64,000 bases of DNA from JACVRW01 sp963812415. Lineage in GTDB: Bacteria; Actinomycetota; Thermoleophilia; Solirubrobacterales; Thermoleophilaceae. The stretch covers positions 1-64,000 of the forward strand of contig CAWEVH010000040.1 of assembly GCA_963812415.1 (NCBI GenBank), read 5' to 3'. Shown in pieces: positions 1-9,996 of the stretch (its first letter is position 1; the number at the start of each line of letters is the position of its first letter). A model generated the notes under the pieces. It worked only from the letters and a program-made list of their open reading frames with translations. It was not told the DNA's origin and made no database searches. The position numbers and the translations under genes were made by a program.

Positions 1-1244
1 GGGTGGGACGTTCCCGAGGTCGACGGGAGGCGCCGGCGGCGGATCGCTCCAACCGATCGTCTCCGGGCTCGCGGCGTCCGTGAAGTCGATCGCCCACGTT
101 CCCGCCTGGTAGTTGCCGCTTACCATCACGTCACGACCGCTCCTGAGCGGAACGATGTTGTAGTTGTGGAGCGTGCAATTCTCGTTCGCGCCCTGCGGAC
201 GAGGGAGCGTCCACTGGCCGAGCTTGCTGCCGTCGTCCGCGTCGTAGAAGAAGAAGCTCTTCTTCGCTGCGGGGTCGGAAGCCTCGCACTCGGCCTGCAG
301 GCCGCCACCCGGCTCCCAGCCGAGGATGATCTTCTCGCCATCCCAGCTGAATGCCGCCGAGTGCCAGTTGCCGTTGCAGAGCGGGTTGCCCGGCACGTTG
401 CAGACGCCAGGTTCCTCGATCGTGTAGAGGAACACCGGGTCGGTCAGGCTGCCGCCCGGCATGTCGTTGTCGCCGATGTCGTAGACGTTCGCCATGTCAT
501 GCGACGCCACGGCCATCATGTTCACGTCGCCCAGGATCACGCCGGTGTCGTGCGCGGCGTCGGCCTCCTCGAGAGGCTCGTTGCGCAACGAAGCTGGCGT
601 CCTCGGGGTCGTCGATCGGGACCTCGACGATCCCGACGAACGGGCAGGGCCCGCCCGAGGTCTGGTTGTAGACGATCAGGCGGTCGTTGTCGAGATCGGG
701 CACGAGCGTCATGGTGTGCGAACCGCAGCCGACGGCGTCCGCCCGCGGCCGCGCGCTCAACTCCACGTCAGCGACCAGCTCCGGGTTGTCCAGGTCGCTG
801 ATGTCGAAGACGTGGATGCCCTCGAATCCGGCCGGCACGGCCTGCCCGTCGCAGGTCAGCCCCGCGCCGAAGGCGCCGGCGATGCCCGCGGGCGTGTTCC
901 ACGCGCGCACCACGATGTCGCCGTAGACCGCCACATCGCCCTGGTTGCCGTCGCAGAACGTGCGCGACACCGTCTTCGGGTTGCCGGGAGCGGAGATGTC
1001 ACGGATGCTGAAGCCGTCCCAGTTGCCCTGGACCGCGAGATTGCCTCTGAACGCGATGTCCGTGTTGATGTCGGGATTGCCGCCGCCGAATCCACCGAGC
1101 ACCGCCGGCTCGATGATGTGGCCCAGAGGATGCATGTTGTTCGTGCGCGGGTCGGTCGTATGACCTGCCTGCGCGACCGAGGGCAGTACAAGCACGGCAA
1201 GGGTGCCCGCTACGGCAAGACAGCAGGCGAGACATCCGTCTCAT
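1..1244 (-). CDS. Secreted LVIVD-repeat protein 1 (partial, frameshifted)
   Basis: Exported beta-propeller-like protein of unknown function; its 3' end lies beyond the window edge. The ATG at 1244 follows a GGGAGG ribosome site (1251-1256). The signal peptide ends SVAQA-GH, then come NNMHPLGHI, GNWDGFSIRDIS and the LVIVD-type strand VFDISDLDNPELV. The frame breaks twice: near 1216 inside the signal peptide and near 586. Downstream of 586 another frame restores GVILGDV, WDGEKIILGWEPGGG, ENCTLHNYN and VSGNYQAGTWAIDF, all matching the paralogue at 1445-2807. The family is recognised from its repeats; no reaction is known to me. The breaks look like one-base insertions, so the gene may be intact in the organism. 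Confidence 0.8.
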
Positions 1245-1398
1245 AGAAAACCTCCCGAGAAGGGTTCGATGTGAGAGGGACGACCGCTCGCCCGCGCGGG
1301 CCATGTCAGGCTGGCAGTCGGAGATATCCGTATCCGCTCTTCCCTCCAAGCAGGGGATACGTACCCATCTTCCAGGGAAGGCACGCATTAGGCGGACG

Positions 1399-1424
1399 TT
1401 GAGGGCGGCCGAAGCCGCCCTCAA
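1399..1424 (-). terminator. Hairpin after LVIVD protein 2
   Basis: Perfect inverted repeat TTGAGGGCGGC / GCCGCCCTCAA with a 4-base CGAA loop, 21 bases beyond the inferred stop of the LVIVD gene at 1445. There is no long T-run, but the stem is strong. The core GGGCGGC recurs in the hairpins behind two other LVIVD genes. Confidence 0.65.
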
Positions 1425-1444
1425 CTCGATGGCCTTGGAGCTCG

Positions 1445-2807
1445 CTAGTTGGGCAGCGAGAACTCCTGCGTCTGCGGGTTCAGGTGCCGCAGCTTGATGG
1501 CCCCAGCCGTCTCTGGCGCGCTGAGCCTGAAGACGTTCAGGCCCTCGCCGATGTTCGACTCGTAGATGAAGCCGTCATACCAGTAGCTCGACCACGCGCC
1601 CGTCACGTCGCAGCAGAACGGCGTTCCGGGCGGGACCGGCTTGGGCGGAGGATCGCTCCAGCCGATCGTCTCGCGCGTTCGCCGGGTCCGTGAGGTCCAC
1701 GGCCCACGTGCCGGCCTGGTAGTTGCCGCTCACGAGCACGTCCCGCCCGCTCCGCAGCGGAACCAGGTTGTAGTTGTGCAGGGTGCAGTTCTCCGTCGGT
1801 CCCTGCGCCCGGGGCAACGTCCAGCGGCCGAGCTCGTCGCCGGTCTCGGTGTCGTAGAAGAAGAAGGTCTTCTGTTCGGCCGGGTCCGTGGCTTCGCACT
1901 CGGCGGCCACGCCGCCGCCCGGCTCGTGCCCGAAGACGATCGTCTCGCCGTCCCACGTGAAGGCGGCCGAGTGACCGACCGTCACCGTCGGCACGTCCAC
2001 GTGGTGCATCAGCAACGGGTCGGTGAGCGAGCCGCCCGCCGAACCGCCGAGACTGAACACCCGGAATCCGGTGCCGCCGGCGCACGCCGCGCGCATGACG
2101 TCGCCCAGGATCACGCCGATGTCGTGGCAGGTGTGCATGGACGGCTCTCGGCGCACGAACGCCGCATCGGCGGGGTCGTCAAGCGGCACCGTGATGATGT
2201 CGATCCAGTCACACTGAGGGCTGGTGGACGCGCCGTTGTAGACGAGCAGCCGTCCATTCGCGGGGTCCGGCACGGCGGTCGCAGTGTGGGAGCCGCAGCC
2301 GAACGAATCGGCCTGCGGCCGTGCGCTGAGCTCCACGTCGGCGACGAGCTCCGGATCCGCCGGATCGCTGATGTCGAACACGTGCAGCCCCTCGAAGCCG
2401 GCGGGCACGGGCTCGCCGTCGCAGCTCAGACCTGCCCCGAAGGCGCCCGGGGTCCCAGCGGGCGTGTTCCACGAGCGCACGACGATGTTGCGGTACACGA
2501 GGACGTCGCCCTGGTTCCCGTCGCAGAACGTGCGTGAGACCTGCTTGGGATTGCCGGGCGAGGAGATGTCCCTGATGTTGAAGCCGTCCCAGTTGCCCTG
2601 GATCGCGAGATTGCCCCAGAACGCGATGTCGGTGTGGATGTCGGGATTTGCGCCCCCGAAGCCACCGAGCACCGCCGGCTCGACGATGTGGCCCAGAGGA
2701 TGCATGTTGTTCGTGCGCGGGTCGGTCGTATGACCGGCCTGCGCAACCGAGGGAACTACGAGCGCCGCGAGGGCGCCAAGGACGAGTAGCCGCGCTAGTC
2801 GTCTCAT
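1445..2807 (-). CDS. Secreted LVIVD-repeat protein 2 (one frameshift)
   Basis: Exported protein of about 453 residues. ATG at 2807, ribosome site GGGAGG (2812-2817), signal peptide ending VPSVAQA. Blocks in order: NNMHPLGHIVEP, TDIAFWGNLAIQGNWDGF, FCDGNQGDV, VFDISDPADPELVADVEL, MHTCHDIGVILGD, GHSAAFTWDGETIVFGHEPG, ENCTLHNYNLVP and VSGNYQAGTWAVDL. The frame shifts near 1674; the adjacent frame then reads RETIGWSDPPPKP, SSYWYDGFIYES and HLNPQTQEFSLPN before a TAG at 1445-1447. The clustered Cys and His residues (CHD, GHS, NCTLHN) could bind metal, which is inference. It is the best-preserved member of the left-hand cluster and serves as the reference for its neighbours. Function unknown. Confidence 0.85.
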
Positions 2808-2824
2808 TGAACCTCCCGTTCAAT
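2806..2824 (-). promoter_or_regulatory. Hairpin enclosing the ribosome site of LVIVD protein 2
   Basis: On the minus strand the leader reads ATTGAAC-GGGAG-GTTCAAT-G. The 7-base arms pair perfectly, the ribosome site is in the loop, and the first two bases of the start codon are the last stem bases. Such a stem could hide the start codon. Seen directly; a regulatory role is inferred. Confidence 0.4.
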
Positions 2825-2997
2825 CAGGAGGCCACCGGAGGCCAGCTCCGCACGGACGAAGCCGGCGGCGCTCACAGTTGCTGTTGGCGCGGGAGTCTTC
2901 GCCCCGCACGCCTTCGTCAAGCGGGTTTCTTCCCAGTCTGACCCGGGAATAATCCTGGGTTTCTTGCTTCCGTCCGGTCGGGTCGACTCCAACGAAG

Positions 2998-3021
2998 AGA
3001 GGGCGGCCGGGGCCGCCCTCT
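2998..3021 (-). terminator. Hairpin after LVIVD protein 3
   Basis: Perfect inverted repeat AGAGGGCGGCC / GGCCGCCCTCT around a 2-base centre, about 30 bases after the TAA at 3053-3055. It shares the GGGCGGC core with the hairpin at 1399-1424. Confidence 0.65.
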
Positions 3022-3052
3022 CCGATTCCGACTAGCTTCGAGCCCGCGTACG

Positions 3053-4689
3053 TTACTCGAAGTCCATCGTCTGCGGGTTCAGGTGGTCGAGCAGCCTGGG
3101 CTTGCCGGGCTTCGGCACGATCGGCCGGTAGACCTCCATGCCTCGCGCGTTGGCGTTGTCCTCAACGCCGTCGGACGCGTACACCGGGACGCCCGGGCCG
3201 TTCTTGAACATCGGGCCCGTGTACGGGTACGCCGACCAGGTACCCGTCTGGCGCGCCATGTCGTAGTAGGCGATCTCCTTCAGCCGCGTCGGCTTGGTGA
3301 AGTCGATCACGTCCACTCCGCCCGTGTACCAGGCGTTGACGAGCAGGTCCCGCTTGATGCCGGTCACGGTCATCCCCATGTGCGACGAGCAGTACTCGCC
3401 CGCGCGCGGGTCAGGCCGCACGTCGCCGACGTGGAACTCGCTCTGGAAGTTGCCCTCCATGTCCGAGAAGAACATGCTGCCGGTCTTGTGCGTCCCGCCG
3501 GCGGGATGCCACGGCCGCGGCCTGCCACGTCCGTCATCGTCGGGCAGCCGCTGCCGAACGACTCGTCCACCCAGTTCACGGTCTCCATGCCGTTGTCGAA
3601 CATGACCGAGTGGAAGAAGTCGACGGCTCCCGGGAACTGGCCCGTGCCGCCGGAGCTGAACTCGTCGTCACCGATCGCCATCGGGTCCTCGGTATCCGGG
3701 ATGCCGGTGTCGGGATCGACCTCCCAGATCTGGCCCTGCTCGGCGCAGGCGCCGCCGGCGATGTTGTCCTCCGGGTGCACGACGATGTCGTGGCACGCGA
3801 TCGCCGCCGGCTCGAGGCCGGTGAGCCCGCGCTCGGTCCAGTCCATGACTCCGTCAGGGTCGCCGCGGGTAGCTGATCTCCGGCTCGGCGATCTCGCTCG
3901 TGTCCGCCGGGTTGTTCAGCGGCACGTTCAGGACCTGGATCACGCCGTGCAGCGGGTTCTCGACCTCGCGGTCGCTGGCGTCCTCGAACGGGTTGTTGAC
4001 GTTCTTGTACGGCTCCTGGTCCGCCGGCAGCGAGCCGGTGTGCCGCACGTCGGCCCCGGCCGCAGCGGATACGACGATACGTACACGACCAGGCGCGGAT
4101 TGCCGCATCGTCGGCGAACTTGGTGTTCGCCGTGATCGTGTGGGCGCCGCAGTCGGTGTACTGGGCGTCGACCTGGTCGATGACCGCGAACGGCGCCGCC
4201 GGACGGTAGTCGCCGGAGCCGTCGCTCATCTCGAAGACGCGGACGCCCTCCCAGCCGTTCGGGTTGCGCGTCGAAGCGCGACCGCCCGTCGGCGTCGATT
4301 GGACACCGCGAGTCGTCGCAGTCCGGACCGTCCATGGTCCGGTCGACGGCCAGGAGCATCAGGTCCGCGACCCCGTTGCCGTTCCGGTCCCAGAGGATCG
4401 GGTCGTTCTGGTTGCCCGTTACACGGGAAGTTCCTGATCTCGTCCGGGCTAGCCGGATTCGAGATGTCGTAGATATGCAGCCCCGCCGGTCCGTCGCGGT
4501 GTACCACCCGAGGGCGGCGTGGTTGCCCCAGAAGGCGAAGTCGGAGTGGGTCGCCGGCCACGGATCGTCGAACAGCTTGTCGATCTTGAAGACCCGGTCC
4601 TGCGGGTCTGAGAACTGTGCACTCGCCGTGCCAGCGGTCAGCGCCATCATCGCGATGACGCCTACGAACAATCGGAGCGCAAATCTCAT
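3053..4689 (-). CDS. Secreted LVIVD-like protein 3 (many frameshifts)
   Basis: Exported protein, larger and more diverged than its neighbours. Start ATG at 4689, signal peptide ending AGTASAQ. Pieces in different frames line up as one protein: DFAFWGNHAALGWYTATD, then GLHIYDISNPASPDEI, GNQNDPILWDRNGNG, GWEGVRVFEMSDG, TDCGAHTITANTKF, PRLVVYVSSYP, NPLHGVIQVLNVPLNNP, AACHDIVVHPEDN-like, DFFHSVMFDNGME, CSSHMGMTVTG and terminal HLNPQTMDFE. At least seven frame changes of both signs lie between about 4490 and 3475, with no in-frame nonsense codon inside the pieces. It is either a heavily mis-assembled gene or a young pseudogene; the CHD, FHS and HLNPQT motifs are still those of the family. Confidence 0.65.
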
Positions 4690-5048
4690 GCGCTTCCCCC
4701 CTTGGTGATGGATGATGGTTGGCTCGGCGTGCCGGGGACATCGGGACGTGACCGGGCTTCCTGCCCGATTCGTGGGTGCTGCAGCGTCCTTCGGTAAGCC
4801 GATCGTCCTGCGCTTGGTAAGCAAGCCGGCTTAGCACTACCCGCAGGCGGGCTGCGCAAAACGCGCTCGGAGAACGAAAGAAGTCGGGGCGCATCGGCAG
4901 GCTCAGGCTCAACCACAGCCTGAGGTCGGCCCAGTTCATCCGAAGCGTTCCCGGACCGCGCCGTTTGAGCTTTCCCGGCCCCGGAGAGACCTTGATCGGG
5001 CGCGGGCGCACGCCCGGCCCTCCACTGCCATCACGACCCGGAGGCGAC
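4690..5048. other. Divergent intergenic region between LVIVD genes 3 and 4
   Basis: About 360 bases between two divergent starts, so it should hold both promoters, but I see no convincing -35/-10 pair. The one structure seen is an 8-bp inverted repeat, CTCAGGCT / AGCCTGAG, at 4902-4924. No coding region is supported here. Confidence 0.4.
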
Positions 5049-6544
5049 ATGTCCAAGTCAGCCTGGTCAATAGCGCTCGTCGCGATCGCGGCGCTGGCGC
5101 TCCTCCTACCCGCCTCGGCCACCGCGGCCAAGCCGCCGCCCAAGGTGGGCTCGCTCTCGGAGGTCGGCAACGAGCCACTGCTGAGCCGCGGCATGAACTC
5201 GGCCATGGCGATCAACGGCGACTACGCCTACATCGGCAGCCGCACCGACGGCGGCCACGAGGGCATGCCGCACGGCGGCGTGATGATCGTGGACATCGCC
5301 GATCCGACCGACCCCGAGCTGCTCACCGATGAGCCGCTGTTCGCGGCGCCCGGCGAGTCGTCGCGCGAGCTGCGCGTCTGGCGCTCGCAGGACATCCTGA
5401 TCGTGCTGAACACGAACTGCGGCGTCGGCGACGCGCTGCATCACTGCACCGCAGCCTTCGATCAGCAACTTCCGCTTCTACGACATCTCGGGTGACAACG
5501 CGACCAACCCGCAGCTGCTCAACCAGTTCGACGTCAACACGCACGAGTTCTTCCTCTGGGAGGACCCGAACAACCCCGAGCGCGCGCTGCTCTTCGCCGG
5601 CAGCGCCGGCTCGACGTGCGGCACGAGCGGCGGCTCGCCGACCTGCCCGTTCTCGGTCTGGGACATCTCGCCGGTGAAGAACGGCCAGGCGCCCGTCACG
5701 CTGTTCAGCGGGCTGCACGGCTACACCCGCGTTCCCGCCGACCCGGCGCCGGTGCAGATGCCGACCGGCGGCCTGCACTCGCTGTCGGTCTCGAACGACG
5801 GCACCCGCGCCTACTTCGCGCTGCTCACGGGCGGCTTCGCGGTGGTCGACACCTCCGACTTCGCGGACGGCACGCCCGTTCCGCTGCCGCGGCCGATAAC
5901 GCTCAACGCGAGCCGGCCGAGCTGGGCGGGCCCGGGCGCCCACAGCGCGATGAAGCTGTGGAACAAGGACTGGGCCTACGTCTCCGACGAGGTGTACGGG
6001 ACCGCCACCGGCTCCGACCACGGCTGCCCGTGGGGCTGGGCGCGGATGATCGACATCTCCGACCCGACCACGCCGACCGTCGAGGCCGACTACCGGCTGC
6101 CGGAGAACGACCCGTCGACGCTGCGACGACTGGAACCCGCCGCGCACCTCCTACTCGGCGCACAACCCGACGATCACGCCGAGGATGGTGCTCACGACCT
6201 GGCACTCGGGCGGCTTCCAGGTGATCAACGTCCAGAAGCCGGCGGAGCCGTATCAGCTCGCCGAGTACTTCCCCGAGCCGCTCGACGAGGTGATGCTCGA
6301 GGATCCGCGCCTCTCGTCCGACCCCGACACGGGTCGCAACGAGAAGGTCGTGATGTGGAGCTACCCGATCATCAAGGACGGGCTGATCTACGTCGTCGAC
6401 CTGCGCAACGGCCTCTACGTGCTCAGGTACGGCGGCCGGTTCGCGAACGAGGTGCGCAACGTCGGCTTCCTCGAGGGCAACTCGAACCAGGGCAACGCGC
6501 TCTGCTACGAGCCCGTGGGGACGGCGCCGGCGTTCTGCGACTGA
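5049..6544 (+). CDS. Secreted LVIVD-repeat protein 4 (two frameshifts)
   Basis: Exported protein of about 498 residues from a separate branch of the LVIVD family. ATG at 5049, GGAGG at 5040-5044, signal peptide ending SATAA. Early blocks are MNSAMAINGDYAYIGSRTDG, GGVMIVDIADPTDPELL and SRELRVWRSQDILIVLNT. The frame shifts near 5464 (continuing NFRFYDISGDNATNPQLL, HEFFLWEDPNNPERALLF, GGLHSLSVSNDGTRAYF, WGWARMIDISDPTTP) and near 6120 (continuing CDDWNPPRTSYSAHNPT, MVLTTWHSGGFQVINV, GLIYVVDLRNGLYVLRY). Stop TGA at 6542-6544. The repeated V(I/V)D(I/L/V)-type strands are LVIVD repeats. It lacks the HPLGH and CHDIGVI blocks of proteins 1 and 2. Function unknown. Confidence 0.8.
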
Positions 6545-6555
6545 CCTGACCCCGC

Positions 6556-8067
6556 CTACACGGGCGTGACCGGATTGCGCTTGGCCGGCCAAGCGCGGTC
6601 CCGTGACGCGTAGGCGGCGAAGCGCCGCACGAGCTCGGCGCGCAGCTGCTCGGGCGCCACCACGGCGTCGATCACGAGCTCGGAGGCCAGGTGGAGGATG
6701 TCGATCTCCTCCTTGTACTCGGCGCGCAGCTCCTCGGTGCGGCGGGCGCGCTCGTCCTCGTCCTCGATCGCCTGGAGCTGGTTGAAGAACACCGCGTTGA
6801 TCGCCGCCTGCGCGCCCATAACGGCGATCTTGGCCTCGGGGAGGGCGATGCAGGCGTCGGGGTCGAACGCCGGCCCGGCCATCGCGTAGAGGCCGGCGCC
6901 GTAGGCCTTGCGCACGATCACGGAGATCTTCGGCACGGTCGCCTCCGACACCGCCGAGATCATCTTGGCTCCCGACCGGATGATGCCCTGGCGCTCGACC
7001 TGGGTGCCGATCATGAATCCCGGGACGTCCGCCAGGAACAGCAGCGGGACGTTGAAGGCGTTGCAGGTCCAGATGAAGCGCGCGGCCTTGTCGGAGGAGT
7101 CGACGAACAGCACCCCGCCGCGCTGCTTGGGCTGGTTCGCCACGATGCCGACCACCCGGCCGTCGAGTCGCGCGTAGCCCACGAGCAGCTCCTTGGCCCA
7201 GCGCTTGTGGACCTCGAGGAACGAGTCGGCGTCCACGAGCGCGTCGATCAGCTCGCGCATGTCGAAGGGCTTGTTCTCGTCGGCCGGGATCGCGGGCAGG
7301 CCCGCGGCGGGCTCGGCGGGCGGAGCCGTCGGCGGGTCGTGGCTCCAACTCGAGGGGAAGTAGCCGAGGTAGCGCTTTGCCACGTCGATCCCCTCCTCGT
7401 CCGACTTCACGAGGAAGTGCCCGCAGCCGGAGACACCGGTGTGCATTCGGGCGCCGCCCATCTCCTCGAGCGTCACCTTCTCGCCGATCACCATCTCCGC
7501 CATCCGCGGCGAGCCGAGGTACATGGAGGCATTGCCGTCGCGCATGATCACGACGTCGCAGAACGCCGGGATGTACGCGCCTCCCGCGGCGCTCGGCCCG
7601 AACAGCACACACAGCTGCGGCACGACCCCGGAGAGCTTCACCTCGGTGTGGAAGATGCGCCCCGCGCCGCGGCGGCCAGGGAACATCCGCACCTGGTCGG
7701 TGATGCGGGCGCCCGCCGAGTCGACCAGGTAGATCATCGGCACCAGGTGCTCGAGCGCCTGCTCCTGGACGCGGATGATCTTCTCGACCGTCTTCGGGCC
7801 CCAGGAGCCGGCCTTGACGGTCGGGTCGTTGGCCATCAGCGCGACCGGCCGGCCCCCGACCGAGCCCATGCCGGTGACCACGCCGTCGGCCCCGAAGCCG
7901 TCCTGCTCCCAGTTCGCGAGCAGTGCGTCCTCCACGAACGAGTCGGAATCGAGGAGGCGAGCCACCCGCTCGCGGACGGGCAGCTTGCCCTGCTCGCGCG
8001 ACTTGTCGTGGTGGCGTCCGGGCCCGCCCGCACGGGCGCGGTCGAGCGCCGCCTTCAGATCGGACAT
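6556..8067 (-). CDS. Acyl-CoA carboxylase carboxyltransferase (beta) subunit
   Basis: Carboxyltransferase half of a biotin-dependent acyl-CoA carboxylase, 503 residues, the usual length. It moves the carboxyl from carboxybiotin to an acyl-CoA such as propionyl-, methylcrotonyl- or geranyl-CoA. N-half crotonase-fold blocks: GKLPVRERVARLLD, IYLVDSAGARITDQ, LFGPSAAGGAYIPAFCD. C-half: GIVANQPKQRGGVLFVDS and LADVPGFMIGTQVERQGI, with RKAYGAGLYAMAGPAFDPD. The last block and the DSAGARITDQ stretch resemble methylcrotonyl-type subunits, so substrate is not settled. No biotinylated alpha subunit is in the window. It converges on LVIVD gene 4 with 11 bases between the stops. Confidence 0.9.
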   Translation of the reverse strand: MSDLKAALDRARAGGPGRHHDKSREQGKLPVRERVARLLDSDSFVEDALLANWEQDGFGADGVVTGMGSVGGRPVALMANDPTVKAGSWGPKTVEKIIRVQEQALEHLVPMIYLVDSAGARITDQVRMFPGRRGAGRIFHTEVKLSGVVPQLCVLFGPSAAGGAYIPAFCDVVIMRDGNASMYLGSPRMAEMVIGEKVTLEEMGGARMHTGVSGCGHFLVKSDEEGIDVAKRYLGYFPSSWSHDPPTAPPAEPAAGLPAIPADENKPFDMRELIDALVDADSFLEVHKRWAKELLVGYARLDGRVVGIVANQPKQRGGVLFVDSSDKAARFIWTCNAFNVPLLFLADVPGFMIGTQVERQGIIRSGAKMISAVSEATVPKISVIVRKAYGAGLYAMAGPAFDPDACIALPEAKIAVMGAQAAINAVFFNQLQAIEDEDERARRTEELRAEYKEEIDILHLASELVIDAVVAPEQLRAELVRRFAAYASRDRAWPAKRNPVTPV

Positions 8068-8077
8068 GGCGCCGAAT

Positions 8078-8296
8078 CTAACGCGCGCGGAACTGGGAGC
8101 GCAGCCAGCGGCGCGTCAGCAGGTGCCGGACCCGGAACACGCCCGCCCCGACCAGCGCGCCGAGCGCGGCCAGCCACAGCGGCGCGAAGGGCGTGGTGCC
8201 CATCACGAGCAGGCCGAAGCCGGCGCCCGCCTCGGCGCCGATGATCGCGCCGACGAGCTCGCGCCGCGCGGGCCTGCGTTGGTCGGGTGCGTGCAT
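8078..8296 (-). CDS. Small two-helix membrane protein
   Basis: 72 residues, unrecognised. A basic N-terminus is followed by two hydrophobic stretches (about residues 14-32 and 38-54) separated by a short Pro-containing loop, then a basic tail, so a double-span membrane protein is likely. It ends 10 bases upstream of the carboxyltransferase start and is probably cotranscribed with it. Confidence 0.55.
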   Translation of the reverse strand: MHAPDQRRPARRELVGAIIGAEAGAGFGLLVMGTTPFAPLWLAALGALVGAGVFRVRHLLTRRWLRSQFRAR

Positions 8297-8408
8297 CGAG
8301 AGGGCCTTCTACCCAGCCCGCGCCGATCCCTCCCATGGGCGGAACCTTTCAGGGGTGGGCCGATCCGTCGAGGAGTCGAGCGCCCGGTACGCGGGTACAG
8401 TCCAGCCG

Positions 8409-9996
8409 TTGGCTTCGCTGACCGCACCGCCGCAGCGCCGGCTGCGCCTGTGCCTGGTGACGGGCATCGCGCTGCTGGCGTCGCTCGCCGTCGTGGTCGA
8501 CGCGTTCGCCCACGCCGAGCTGCTCGGTTCCAAGCCCCGGCCGGGTCAGGTGCTGGAGCGCTCGCCGCGCGCGGTCGTGCTCACGTTCGACGAGGCCATC
8601 GACGCCGAGTTCGTGCAGCTGCGCGTGGAGGACCGCGCCGGCCGCAAGATCGACCGTGGGGAGCCGTACCACCCGGGCGGCCGCGAGGAGCTGCTCGCCG
8701 TGCGGCTCGCCGCGAACCTCGACGGCGCCTACTTCGCGCGCTACCGGGTGATCTCCGAGGACGGCCACCCGGTGACGAAGACCACCCGCTTCCGCGTACG
8801 TCCGCCCGAGCCGCCGAAGGAGGAAGAGAAGACCGGAGCAGATGGCACCGGGCGGCGCCGGAGGCGCGGGCGGCGGGCCCGCGATGCGGGAGCGCGAGCC
8901 CGAGCACGAGGCCGCCGGCGGCCAGGTCACGAGCACCGCCTTCGGGGTGGCGCGCGGACTCGGCTACCTGGCCATGGCGCTCGCGATCGGCGGGGTGGCG
9001 TTCGTGCTCGTGGCGTGGCTGCCCGCGCTCGCGGCGCACGCGGGCGGCGGGTCGGACTGGCGCGCCGCCGCGACGGGCTTCGTCAGGCGACTGAAGCTCG
9101 TCGTGCTCGGCGCGGTGCTGCTCGGGCTGGTGGCCACCACGCTCGCGATCGTGCTCGAGGCTGCCACCGCGCTCGGCGTCTCGTTCTGGTCGGCACTCGA
9201 CCGGAACGCGATCGACGCCGTGTCCGGAACGCGCGTCGTGGAGGCCTGGACCGCCCGCCTCGGGATCTGGCTCGTGCTCGGCGTGCTGTTCGTGCTCGCG
9301 CTGCGACCGAAGCGCGCGCCCGTCCTGCGCCGGGCGGCGCTGGGCGCCGAGGGGGCCGTGCTTGCTCCCACCCCGTCGCGGCCGCAGATCCTGATCGTGC
9401 TCGCCGCGGTCGTCGCGCTGGCGCTCACGGCGCCGCTCGCCGGCCACACCGGCGGCACCTCTCCGACCGCCCTGCTGGTCTCGACCGACACCCTGCACGT
9501 GCTCTCGATGAGCGTCTGGCTGGGGGGCCTGGTGCTGCTGCTGTACGCCCTCTTCGGCGCGGCCAGGAAGCTGCCGCCCACCGAGCGCACGCCGCTGCTC
9601 GCGGACGCGGTCGGCCGCTTCTCGCGGCTGGCCACCGTCGCCGTGCTGGTCCTCCTCCTGACGGGGATCGTGCAGTCGATCTTCCTGGTGGAGTCGATTG
9701 ACGCGCTCTTCGAGACCGCCTACGGACGCCTCGTCCTGGTGAAGATCGTGCTCTTCGTCGGGCTGATGGCGCTCGGCGCGTACAACCAGCGGCGCTCGCT
9801 GCCGCGGCTGCGGCGGCTCGCCGACGGCGCCGAGGAGCCGGGCCGAGCCGGCGCGCTGCTGCGCCGGGCGGTCGCGTTCGAGATCGGCTTCGCGCTGATC
9901 GTGCTCGGGTTCACCTCGGCGCTCGTGGTGACCATGCCGCCGGCGGCTGAGCGGCCAGCCGGCGCCGACTCTCGACTAGGCTCCGGCGCGCTATGA
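8409..9996 (+). CDS. CopC-CopD-like copper protein (fused, one frameshift)
   Basis: Membrane protein joining a CopC-like periplasmic domain to a CopD-like membrane domain, as in YcnJ-type copper uptake or resistance proteins. After a signal segment comes HAELLGSKPRPGQVLE, whose first His is the usual N-terminal copper ligand of CopC, then VVLTFDEAIDAEF and RYRVISEDGHPV. A charged linker near 8840 changes frame, after which CopD-type helices follow (GYLAMALAIGGVAFVLVAW, AGHTGGTSPTALLVSTD, TLHVLSMSVWLGGLVLL, GRLVLVKIVLFVGLMALG). TTG at 8409 or GTG at 8355 may be the start. CopC has no stop of its own before the switch, favouring one fused gene over two genes. The stop overlaps the next start (ATGA at 9993). 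Confidence 0.75.

Noticed and set aside
3053..4689. Programmed frameshifting as the explanation for the split LVIVD genes
   Set aside because: The shifts are of both signs, sit at unrelated sequences without slippery runs, and also affect unrelated genes such as mvaB and fbiC.
8581..9498. Long open frame antisense to the copCD gene, and dozens of similar antisense frames across the window
   Set aside because: At about 70 % GC, stop codons are rare in all frames. These frames lack family motifs and are rich in Arg, Ala and Gly, and a convincing gene lies opposite each.
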